The notes under the pieces are model-generated. The model ran no database searches, was not told the DNA's origin, and saw nothing but the letters and a program-made list of their open reading frames with translations. 5,569 nt of DNA from Nitrospirota bacterium (GTDB lineage Bacteria; Nitrospirota; Nitrospiria; Nitrospirales; Nitrospiraceae). This document shows positions 1 to 5,489 of the stretch, piece by piece (the first letter of the stretch is position 1; each line of letters begins with the position of its first letter). The translations under genes and the position numbers were made by a program. The DNA lies in NCBI GenBank assembly GCA_020028195.1, contig JAHWYE010000129.1, positions 1 through 5,569 of the forward strand, given 5' to 3'.

Positions 1-102
1 CATCGGCTGCACCAGGGTGAACAGCATGCTGAACCTCTCGCGACTGAGCCGGCGAACCCACCGCATGGTCAGCGCACTGATTTCTTGCCAGTAGTGCTTC
101 AT
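1..102 (-). CDS. ABC-2 type (DrrB-like) exporter permease, N-terminal fragment
   Basis: Only the first 34 codons are in the window; the gene continues past position 1. The peptide begins MKHYWQEISALTMRW and runs on through RRLSRERFSMLFTLVQPM. A short cytoplasmic N-terminus, an Arg-rich amphipathic stretch and then the start of a hydrophobic segment ending in QP is how ABC-2/DrrB permeases enter their first membrane helix. It follows a DrrA-type ATPase gene on the same strand, so it most likely supplies the membrane half of that exporter. The ATG at 102-100 has AGGAG (complement of 105-109) only 2 nt upstream, an unusually short spacing. The frame is open upstream for just four codons before a TGA at 117-115. 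The substrate cannot be read from this fragment. The family call rests on a short peptide plus context. Confidence 0.72.
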   Translation of the reverse strand, partial: MKHYWQEISALTMRWVRRLSRERFSMLFTLVQPM

Positions 103-114
103 GACTCCTAATGT

Positions 115-168
115 TCAAATGTGAATGTTAAACGTTGATGTTCCGTCAATTAAACCTTCTGCAGTCAT
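115..168 (-). other. 17-codon open frame in the AT-rich ATPase-permease gap, same frame as the permease
   Basis: The ATPase stop TGA (167-165) overlaps an ATG (168-166) in an ATGA arrangement. That ATG opens a 17-codon frame that ends at TGA 117-115. The frame is the same one used by the permease, whose chosen start lies four codons beyond the TGA. It could be a chance frame, a small coupling cistron that delivers ribosomes to the permease, or the remains of an N-terminally extended permease broken by one stop codon. The stretch is visibly more AT-rich than its surroundings and its peptide (TFNIHI near the end) matches nothing I recognise. I list it because it decides how the permease start is read, not as a confident gene. 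Confidence 0.2.
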
Positions 169-1148
169 GATTCAACATTCTCCATTGGAAATTCCTCTCG
201 AATCGCGTGGCCTGTGTGAGCCACGAACACATCGTCCAGCCTCGGACGGTGGTAGTCAATGAACTCAATTCGACAGGCCAGGCGATTCGCCGCCTCGAGT
301 ACCGCCGGCAAGGCCTTCTCCGGAGACTCCACGCGGATGTCCAGCCCCGTCGGCTTGGTGCTAATGGACTTGATGGACGGGAGCCCTTTCAAGGCGGAGG
401 CCAACGCTTCTACACGGGTCATCTCACCCGCGCCCAGGATGACGGACACGATGTCACCGCCCAGCCCCGCTTTCAACTCGCTGGGCGACCCAAGCGCCTT
501 GATGCGGCCGCCGTCAATGATGGCCAACCGATCACACAACCGGTCCGCCTCGTCAAGATAGTTCGTGGTCAAGACAATCGTCATGCCCCGCTCATGGAGA
601 TGACGGACATAATCCCAGATCCGGAGGCGGCTCTGGACATCCAAGCCGAGGGTTGGCTCATCTAGGAAGAGGATTTTCGGATTCGGCAACAGGCCGCAGG
701 CGATATCCAGCTTGCGCTTCATCCCCCCTGAATAGGTCTTGGCGGGCCGGTCCGCTTGGTCTTCCAGATCGACCAGCTTCAGGAGTTCCGCAATCCGCCG
801 CTGCGTTTCGTCCTTAGACAGATGATAGAGGTCGCCGAGCAGCAGCAGGTGTTCCCGCCCTGTGAGGAAGCGATCAATGGCACGCTCCTGCGGAACGTAG
901 CCGACCGATCGTCGCACGCAGTCAGCCTCCCGGACCACGTCATGACCCAGCACCGTGGCCTGACCGGTGGTCGGCCGCAGGAGCGTGATGAGTATCCGGA
1001 GGGTCGTGCTCTTGCCCGCCCCGTTGGGCCCCAAGAGCCCGAAGATCTCTCCGGCAAAGACTTTGAAGGAAAGCTCCTGGATGGCGGTCACCCCGTCATA
1101 GACCTTGCCCAACCTGGCTGTCTCGATGGCGACCGTCTGGTCCATCAC
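165..1148 (-). CDS. DrrA-type ABC transporter ATP-binding protein
   Basis: Complete ABC ATPase of 327 residues that should power an ABC-2 exporter at the cytoplasmic face of the inner membrane. Visible motifs are Walker A GPNGAGKST (40-48), Q-loop VPQ ending at Q87, signature YSGGMKRK (139-146), Walker B KILFLDEP (158-165) with catalytic E164, and D-loop LGLD (167-170). The switch position reads TTNYLDEAD, with Asn196 where most ABC ATPases have His. Residues from about 230 form the extra C-terminal domain typical of DrrA-like ATPases and end in LDDVFVAHTGH (304-314). The start is either GTG 1148, overlapping the LON-gene stop by 4 nt, or ATG 1145, overlapping by 1 nt; both imply translational coupling. 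The permease gene follows downstream. Daunorubicin-type drugs are the substrates of the named family, but the real substrate here is unknown. Confidence 0.95.
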   Translation of the reverse strand: MMDQTVAIETARLGKVYDGVTAIQELSFKVFAGEIFGLLGPNGAGKSTTLRILITLLRPTTGQATVLGHDVVREADCVRRSVGYVPQERAIDRFLTGREHLLLLGDLYHLSKDETQRRIAELLKLVDLEDQADRPAKTYSGGMKRKLDIACGLLPNPKILFLDEPTLGLDVQSRLRIWDYVRHLHERGMTIVLTTNYLDEADRLCDRLAIIDGGRIKALGSPSELKAGLGGDIVSVILGAGEMTRVEALASALKGLPSIKSISTKPTGLDIRVESPEKALPAVLEAANRLACRIEFIDYHRPRLDDVFVAHTGHAIREEFPMENVES

Positions 1149-1834
1149 CCCCAGCCCTTCGTTCCGTCCCGTTCATGGATTTTGAACTGGATCAGATCGC
1201 TGAGGCGACGGGCCTGCTGCTGCAGACTGTCCGCTTCAAGCAGGAACTGCTTTTCGAGCGGAGTGAACTCGAGGTGGGTCGAAAGGGTGTTGACGAGAAT
1301 TTCATCGTTCACATCCAGGCGAAAAAACCCTTGCCAGAGATGACTATCCTCTCGTTGACCAAGATATTCGTCCAGAACGCGGATGAGATCCGATCGGACA
1401 GATGCCTCAAGATCGGCCTCCTGCCCGCGCGGCTTGAGCTTGACGCTGGCCTGGCGATAGCTCTTGTCATAGAACTGTTCGCGAATTTCATACCGCTGCA
1501 ATCCTTGCAGGAGGATGTTGAAGCGGCCGTCCAGCAATCGCTGGACGCTGACCAGTCGTCCGACGCACCCGATCTCAAAGATGGGAGGGTTGCCGTAATA
1601 CTCGTGCTCCCAGCCTTCCTTCAAGAGGGCCATCCCGATACACTGCCCCCGCGCGCCGGCGTCGGTCACCATCTCGCGGTACCGAGGCTCGAAGATAAGC
1701 AGAGGTAAGTAGGTCTTAGGGAAAAACACCACGTTGGGAAGAGGAAACACCGGAATGCGCTCCGGCACGCGGAAGACCGCGCCTTCGTCTTGCTGTTCTT
1801 TATCTTGAGGAGCGCGGTCCGGCTGGATTTGCAT
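1145..1834 (-). CDS. Stand-alone LON substrate-binding (LON N-terminal) domain protein
   Basis: This 229-residue cytoplasmic protein is essentially one LON N-terminal domain (about 27-217) with no AAA+ or protease domain, so it is not a protease by itself. Family marks include IPVFPLPNVVFFP (27-39), LLIFEPRYREMV (45-56), CVGRLVSVQRLLDGRFNILL (90-109) and a helical C-terminus ending LSDLIQFKI. Residues 1-19 are Gln/Asp-rich and probably disordered. In Lon this domain takes part in substrate recognition; the function of single-domain relatives is poorly known. ATG 1834 is chosen because an in-frame TGA lies two codons upstream and the domain needs a start before residue 27. No convincing Shine-Dalgarno precedes it. 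GTG at codon 23 is a weaker alternative. It is the first gene of the minus-strand operon and its stop overlaps the ATPase start. Confidence 0.9.
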   Translation of the reverse strand: MQIQPDRAPQDKEQQDEGAVFRVPERIPVFPLPNVVFFPKTYLPLLIFEPRYREMVTDAGARGQCIGMALLKEGWEHEYYGNPPIFEIGCVGRLVSVQRLLDGRFNILLQGLQRYEIREQFYDKSYRQASVKLKPRGQEADLEASVRSDLIRVLDEYLGQREDSHLWQGFFRLDVNDEILVNTLSTHLEFTPLEKQFLLEADSLQQQARRLSDLIQFKIHERDGTKGWG

Positions 1835-1839
1835 GTCTC

Positions 1840-1869
1840 ACGATAGCCGAAGCTCCCGAGGCTTGTCAA
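1840..1869 (-). promoter_or_regulatory. Candidate sigma70-type promoter for the LON-ABC operon, possibly leaderless
   Basis: On the minus strand a perfect TTGACA (complement of 1864-1869) is followed after 18 nt by TATCGT (complement of 1840-1845, four of six matches to TATAAT). The -10 box ends only 5 nt before the A of the ATG at 1834. If used, transcription would begin at or next to the start codon and give a leaderless mRNA, which fits the missing Shine-Dalgarno. The alternative is a promoter further upstream in 1870-1985, where I see no better match. Confidence 0.4.
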
Positions 1870-1912
1870 CCTCACCAGGGTCATCAATTGCAACGAACGA
1901 AATCGAGAAAAC

Positions 1913-1927
1913 CCTTGCCAGTCAAGG
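1913..1927. repeat. Short inverted repeat just upstream of the plus-strand promoter
   Basis: CCTTG (1913-1917) and CAAGG (1923-1927) form a 5-bp inverted repeat around CCAGT, ending 4 nt before the proposed -35 box at 1932. It could be a half-site pair for a regulator of the divergent region, but a 5-bp repeat is easily found by chance. Confidence 0.2.
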
Positions 1928-1931
1928 AGAA

Positions 1932-1960
1932 TTGCGCCTTTGAGGCCAGCGTGCTATAAG
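1932..1960 (+). promoter_or_regulatory. Candidate sigma70-type promoter for the lipocalin-propeller-phosphatase operon
   Basis: TTGCGC (1932-1937) is separated by 17 nt from TATAAG (1955-1960), a five-of-six -10 match. The predicted transcription start near 1967 gives a leader of about 20 nt that just holds the Shine-Dalgarno of the TTG-started gene. The -35 matches only three of six bases, so the strength of the call comes from the -10 box, the spacing and the position. Confidence 0.45.
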
Positions 1961-1972
1961 CCTCTTCACACT

Positions 1973-1979
1973 AAGAAGG
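1973..1979 (+). promoter_or_regulatory. Ribosome binding site that fixes the TTG start at 1986
   Basis: AAGAAGG lies 6 nt before TTG 1986-1988. No in-frame ATG follows until far into the lipocalin domain, and GTG 2016 has no comparable site, so this element decides the start. Confidence 0.6.
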
Positions 1980-1985
1980 TAATCA

Positions 1986-3185
1986 TTGATCAACCAGTCG
2001 TCCAACGCAGCAACTGTGAACGAGATCACAGGCAAGAAGCGCCGACGCATCTCTTCGGTCACTCTCATAGTCCTTTTCGCGACGCTCCTGGCGACAGATC
2101 CCGAGGCAGGGAACCGCGGTATCTCGCCTGCTTCCTCGGATGCCGGTTTTCGCTTAGCAAGTCCCGGATACATCTATCGCTTCCCGCACGACCATGGATC
2201 CCATGACGAGTTCCGCACCGAGTGGTGGTACTACACCGGTCATCTCTCTACGGACAGCGGCCGACGCTTCGGCTATCAGTTGACCTTTTTCCGAACGGGC
2301 CTTGACCAGCAGCAGGTCCGAGCCAACCCCTCGCGCTGGGCGATCCGGCATCTCTATCTGGCCCATCTCGCCCTGTCGGACCTGGACAAAAGACGGTTCC
2401 GGTACGCCGAAAAGGCGAGCCGCGCCGGGATTGGTAAGGCTGGCGCCGAGGCGGGACGGCTGCGCGTCTGGATCGATCGCTGGCTCACAGAGGCGACCTC
2501 TGCTCAGCGCAATGCGCATCATCTCAAGGCCTCGGCCGAGGATTTCTCGATTGACCTCACGCTGGCCCCGGAGAAGCCGCCGGTCGTCCACGGGGAACGG
2601 GGAGTCAGCCGAAAGGGAGACGCGCCGGAGCAGGCCTCCCATTATTACTCGCTGACCAGGCTGGGAACTACCGGGACTCTTTCCATCCATGGAGAGCCCC
2701 AGACAGTCACGGGGCTGAGTTGGATGGATCACGAGTTCGGCTCCGCAGACCTTGCGGAGGATTTGGTCGGATGGGATTGGTTCAGCCTTCAACTCGACAA
2801 CCGGCACGAGTTGATGTTCTACCGCCTCCGCCGAGCTGATGGCACCGCTGACCCTGCATCGAGCGGAACGCTGGTCTTCCCGGATGGGCGATCGCATCAT
2901 CTCTCAGCAATCGACCTGCAGGTCGAGGTTATGAACCATTGGACGAGCCAGGCGAGCGGAGCCCGCTATCCCAGCCGATGGCGGATTGCCGCCCCGACGC
3001 TGGGTCTTTCGTTGGACCTGACACCGCGGCTCTCCGACCAGGAGCTGCTGACCAGTCGAAGCACCCAGGTCACGTACTGGGAAGGGGCCGTCGACGCCAC
3101 CGGGGTGTTCCGCGGCACCGCTGTGGCAGGCCAGGGCTATGTCGAGCTGACCGGCTATGCGGAACGATTCAGGCAGCGACATTGA
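1986..3185 (+). CDS. Secreted CrtC/AttH-family lipocalin-like protein
   Basis: This 399-residue protein belongs to the family annotated as carotenoid 1,2-hydratase (CrtC) or AttH-like lipocalin. The N-terminus has a basic patch KKRRR (17-21) and a hydrophobic core to about residue 36 (FATLLA), a probable Sec signal peptide. Diagnostic segments follow in order: EFRTEWWYYTGHL (75-87), FGYQLTFFRTGL (95-106), HLYLAHLALSDL (122-133), GLSWMDHEFGS (243-253), GWDWFSLQL (262-270), YWEGAVDATG (364-373) and GQGYVELTGY (382-391). These cover both lipocalin-like halves, so it looks intact. It starts with TTG and heads an operon; only 2 nt separate its stop from the propeller gene. No carotenoid-synthesis gene is nearby, so the hydratase label should not be taken as a function. 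A periplasmic binding or lipid-related role is an inference from AttH-type relatives. Confidence 0.88.
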   Translation: MINQSSNAATVNEITGKKRRRISSVTLIVLFATLLATDPEAGNRGISPASSDAGFRLASPGYIYRFPHDHGSHDEFRTEWWYYTGHLSTDSGRRFGYQLTFFRTGLDQQQVRANPSRWAIRHLYLAHLALSDLDKRRFRYAEKASRAGIGKAGAEAGRLRVWIDRWLTEATSAQRNAHHLKASAEDFSIDLTLAPEKPPVVHGERGVSRKGDAPEQASHYYSLTRLGTTGTLSIHGEPQTVTGLSWMDHEFGSADLAEDLVGWDWFSLQLDNRHELMFYRLRRADGTADPASSGTLVFPDGRSHHLSAIDLQVEVMNHWTSQASGARYPSRWRIAAPTLGLSLDLTPRLSDQELLTSRSTQVTYWEGAVDATGVFRGTAVAGQGYVELTGYAERFRQRH

Positions 3186-3187
3186 GG

Positions 3188-4222
3188 ATGCTGAAAAGAG
3201 CACTCGCAACCTTAGTCATCTGTGTCTTCCCGACCGCCTGCGGCAAGCAGAGCGACGCCATCGTCTCGATTGCAGTCCATCCGACGAATCCCAACATTCT
3301 GTACGTCTCCACGAACGAACGAGTGTATAAGACCCGTGATGGCGGACAATCCTGGGAAAAGTTTCCCGACTTCAGCGCGCGACGGGTCACCACCGTCGCG
3401 GTCGATCCACTACTGCCCGCAACCGTCTATGCCGGCACCATGGGGGACGCCGTGTACAAAAGCCCCGATGGCGGTCAACGCTGGCTTCCCCATAACGTCG
3501 GGCTCAAAGAGCATGTGTCCTACGTCAACCAGTTCGTGTTTCATCCGGACCACACCGAAACGATTTATGCGGCCACGACGGTCGGCGTCTTTCGCACGAC
3601 CAGCGGCGGACGTAGTTGGGAAGAGCAGATGACGGGGATGAAGGAAGTCCATATCGTGGTGACCCTGGCGATGAATCTCAAAAACCCGCGCGTCCTTTAC
3701 GCCGGCACGACCGGTGGCGTCTATCGGAGCCAGGACAGCGCGACCAGCTGGCGAAAGGTCAACAACGGACTCATCCCAGGAGAGGTGTTGGAAGCGGCTC
3801 TCGCATTGGGCGTAAACACGCTCGTGGTTGATCCGGTCGACCCCGATACGGTGTACGCCGGCACGACCAAGGGCCTGTTCAGGACGAAGAATCAAGCCGA
3901 TTCTTGGGAGCGAATCGGGCAATCCTTGCCAGATCAGTTCATCAGTAGTCTCGTGATCCATCCCACGCAGAACCAGGTCCTCTATGTCGGAGGTCGCGCC
4001 GGGATTCAGAAAAGCTTCGACGGCGGCCAAACCTGGCAATCCATGAACAAGGGTCTAGAAACCCTCAACATCCGCGCGATCGTCCTGAGCTCTCTTGATC
4101 CGCACACGCTCTATGCAGGAACCAACGGCAGCGGACTCTATCGCAGCAAGGATGGAGCCCAAACCTGGACTCGCGTGCAGTTGGTCACAGGACCCACCGC
4201 TTCGAGATCCACGGCCAGTTGA
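3188..4222 (+). CDS. Seven-bladed Asp-box (BNR) beta-propeller protein, probable lipoprotein
   Basis: 344 residues. The N-terminus MLKRALATLVICVFPTAC looks like a lipoprotein signal with Cys18 as the lipidated residue, although Pro at -3 is atypical of a lipobox. The rest holds seven repeats, each with a strand like ILYVST or TVYAGT followed by an Asp-box ending in Trp at 56, 99, 144, 188, 240, 283 and 327. The spacing is 43-45 residues except 52 before Trp240. This predicts a seven-bladed propeller like sialidase/sortilin and YCF48-type folds. No sialidase active-site arginines are evident, so binding or assembly is likelier than hydrolysis. Boxes 3 to 5 have lost the consensus Asp or Gly residues. 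ATG 3188 is chosen because it gives the signal peptide and sits 2 nt after the lipocalin stop, implying coupled translation. The partner is unknown. Confidence 0.88.
   Translation: MLKRALATLVICVFPTACGKQSDAIVSIAVHPTNPNILYVSTNERVYKTRDGGQSWEKFPDFSARRVTTVAVDPLLPATVYAGTMGDAVYKSPDGGQRWLPHNVGLKEHVSYVNQFVFHPDHTETIYAATTVGVFRTTSGGRSWEEQMTGMKEVHIVVTLAMNLKNPRVLYAGTTGGVYRSQDSATSWRKVNNGLIPGEVLEAALALGVNTLVVDPVDPDTVYAGTTKGLFRTKNQADSWERIGQSLPDQFISSLVIHPTQNQVLYVGGRAGIQKSFDGGQTWQSMNKGLETLNIRAIVLSSLDPHTLYAGTNGSGLYRSKDGAQTWTRVQLVTGPTASRSTAS
3698..3868 (+). repeat. DNA-level repeat between propeller blades 4 and 5
   Basis: The 15-nt string TACGCCGGCACGACC occurs at 3698-3712 and again at 3854-3868, exactly 156 nt (52 codons) apart and in frame, coding YAGTT in both. 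A diverged version lies at 3428-3438. This marks the internal repeat structure of the propeller gene; codon bias on the same pentapeptide may explain the identity as well as recent duplication does. Confidence 0.5.
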
Positions 4223-4230
4223 AAGCCTAT

Positions 4231-4236
4231 AGGGAG
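4231..4236 (+). promoter_or_regulatory. Ribosome binding site that fixes the GTG start at 4243
   Basis: AGGGAG is 6 nt before GTG 4243-4245. It favours this start over TTG 4219, which overlaps the propeller stop in a TTGA but has no ribosome binding site and would add eight residues before the conserved first strand. Confidence 0.65.
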
Positions 4237-4242
4237 CTCCGC

Positions 4243-4851
4243 GTGTCCACGCTTTTTCTGGTCAGACATGGCGAGACGGACTGGAACCGCAGCGGCCAGA
4301 TCATGGGCGAGCAGCCGGTCCCGATGAACCAGACCGGCGAGGCCCAAGTGAAACGGCTCGCCACGTTCCTCAAGAGCCGTTCAATCCATGCGCTCTATTC
4401 CAGCCCGGTCGCCCGGGCGCTCCAGACGGCCGAGATCCTCGCGTCGGCCCTACAGGTGCCGGTCACGGCGGATCGGGGGCTGACTGAGATTAACGTGGGG
4501 GAATGGGAGGGACAGTATTGGAAGCACCTGACCGACGAGTTCGCCAGGCAACAGTTCTACACCAGGCCAGAGGAAGCTCGCCCCCCGGGCGGAGAAACGC
4601 TCAGTGAGGTCCAGACACGAGCAGTCGCCGCGGTCGAGCGAGCCCGCACCCGAGCAGGAGCCGACCGGCTCCTGTTCGTCTCCCATGCTGACGTGGTCCG
4701 CACAATCCTCGCGCACTATCTCCGGCTTGACCTGAAAACCGTTCGCCAGCTCAGGATCGACCATGCATCGCTGACAGCCCTGGAAATCAACGGAACCCTA
4801 GCTGACCTGTTGTTCCTGAACTACACCACTGACCCAGGCAGTCTGAGCTGA
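4243..4851 (+). CDS. Histidine phosphatase superfamily (phosphoglycerate-mutase-like) protein
   Basis: A 202-residue cytoplasmic enzyme of the histidine phosphatase superfamily, close to the usual 200-residue size of its small members. The catalytic set is complete: LVRHGETDWN with nucleophile His9 and Arg8, SSPVARALQTAE with Arg58, LTEINVGEWEG with proton donor Glu82, and LFVSHADVVR with His148. PGGETL (115-120) matches the conserved GGES-like loop. Such enzymes transfer phosphate through a phosphohistidine; relatives include GpmB, CobC (alpha-ribazole phosphatase) and broad-range phosphatases, and the sequence alone does not tell which substrate applies. No cobalamin or glycolysis gene is adjacent. 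It lies 20 nt after the propeller gene and is probably last in the operon. It converges with the minus-strand lipoprotein gene after 25 nt, with no clear intrinsic terminator between them. Confidence 0.92.
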   Translation: MSTLFLVRHGETDWNRSGQIMGEQPVPMNQTGEAQVKRLATFLKSRSIHALYSSPVARALQTAEILASALQVPVTADRGLTEINVGEWEGQYWKHLTDEFARQQFYTRPEEARPPGGETLSEVQTRAVAAVERARTRAGADRLLFVSHADVVRTILAHYLRLDLKTVRQLRIDHASLTALEINGTLADLLFLNYTTDPGSLS

Positions 4852-4876
4852 ACCGGACGCCCGCTGTCCAGAGTCC

Positions 4877-5341
4877 TCAGGTCCCATGCCGGTACCTGCT
4901 CCGGGACATGGCCATGCTCTCAGACAGGGCGTTCCATTCTTGCGCTGTCAGCAAGGCTTTCATCTTGAACCGCAGTCCAAGAATCTTGCTTGCCGTTCTC
5001 ATCCTGTTGTTGTTGAGGTCATCCAAAATCTTTGTGAACTCTTCAGGCCCCGCCTCATAGTTTTCATTCAGCTTGTAGAGCTGTTGGTGGAACTGCTGAT
5101 TCTGCTGGTTCGATTGCTTGACCTCGGCCACAATCTCCTCCACGATCCCCTGTGCCTGTTTGGCCTTCTCGGGATCCTGGACCGTTTTCTCGATCAGGAC
5201 CGCCATTTCCTTGAGCCCCCTGTCGAGGGCGGAGGCCCCAGGCTCTCCTCCACCGTGATCCCTCATCCCTGGGTGCGTAGCGCAGCCGATGGTCACCAGG
5301 ATTGCCAGAGCGAGCGACGTGGCCAGTCTCACGGTGTGCAT
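4877..5341 (-). CDS. Small helical lipoprotein, Gln-rich, weakly Spy/CpxP-like
   Basis: 154 residues starting with a hydrophobic signal that ends VTIGC, so Cys20 is the likely lipidated residue; Ala at +2 suggests outer-membrane sorting. Thr at -3 is unusual for a lipobox, but Gly at -1 fits. Residues 22-40 are a Gly-rich linker. From about 40 to 150 the protein looks almost wholly helical, with a Gln/Asn-rich stretch NQQNQQFHQQLYKLNEN (78-94) suited to a coiled coil. LTAQEWNAL (131-139) recalls the LTxxQ motif of Spy/CpxP periplasmic chaperones and metal sensors, but a single weak motif does not prove that family. The ATG at 5341-5339 is well supported by AGGAGGT just upstream. It is divergent from the gene at 5490 and convergent with the phosphatase gene. 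Function unknown. Confidence 0.85.
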   Translation of the reverse strand: MHTVRLATSLALAILVTIGCATHPGMRDHGGGEPGASALDRGLKEMAVLIEKTVQDPEKAKQAQGIVEEIVAEVKQSNQQNQQFHQQLYKLNENYEAGPEEFTKILDDLNNNRMRTASKILGLRFKMKALLTAQEWNALSESMAMSRSRYRHGT

Positions 5342-5345
5342 GCGA

Positions 5346-5352
5346 ACCTCCT
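5346..5352 (-). promoter_or_regulatory. Strong Shine-Dalgarno for the small lipoprotein
   Basis: The minus strand reads AGGAGGT (complement of 5346-5352), a full match to the anti-Shine-Dalgarno core, 4 nt before ATG 5341. It is the strongest ribosome binding site in the window and suggests high translation of the lipoprotein. Confidence 0.7.
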
Positions 5353-5429
5353 ATCTATTCATTGTTCATTCGTCGAGGAGCGGGGACTGTACTACAGGCC
5401 TTGTTATGTTTCGAACGCACCGGCCCGTC

Positions 5430-5458
5430 TTGCCAGCGCAGCCACAATGCATTATCCT
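5430..5458 (+). promoter_or_regulatory. Candidate sigma70-type promoter for the gene at 5490
   Basis: TTGCCA (5430-5435, five of six to TTGACA) and TATCCT (5453-5458, four of six to TATAAT) are 17 nt apart. Transcription would begin near 5465 and leave a leader of about 25 nt before GTG 5490. The rest of the divergent intergenic stretch 5342-5489 shows no obvious promoter for the minus-strand lipoprotein and no RNA structure I can defend. Confidence 0.45.
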
Positions 5459-5489
5459 GTTTCCCCACGGAGGCTTGTGAAGGCACCCC

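Noticed and set aside
1841..1857. AGC-TTCG-GCT tetraloop hairpin before the LON gene
   Set aside because: The stem is just 3 bp and lies between the proposed -35 and -10 boxes, so it would not be in the transcript.
2154..2900. 248-codon open frame antisense to the lipocalin-like gene
   Set aside because: It lies wholly opposite a gene with strong family motifs, and its peptide shows no domain. Long antisense frames are common in GC-rich DNA.
2939..3187. Upstream extension of the propeller frame by 83 codons
   Set aside because: It lies inside the lipocalin gene, and starting at ATG 3188 gives a clean signal peptide directly after the lipocalin stop.
3410..4039. 209-codon open frame antisense to the propeller gene
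   Set aside because: It mirrors the repeat pattern of the propeller codons (recurrent RAG/GVDR-like words from complemented repeats), which is a shadow effect and not a protein family.
4843..4880. Nested stems (CTGAG/CTCAG around GGAC/GTCC) in the convergent gap, considered as a bidirectional terminator
   Set aside because: The stems are only 5 and 4 bp with unpaired internal segments and there is no T-run on either strand, so it does not meet the form of an intrinsic terminator.
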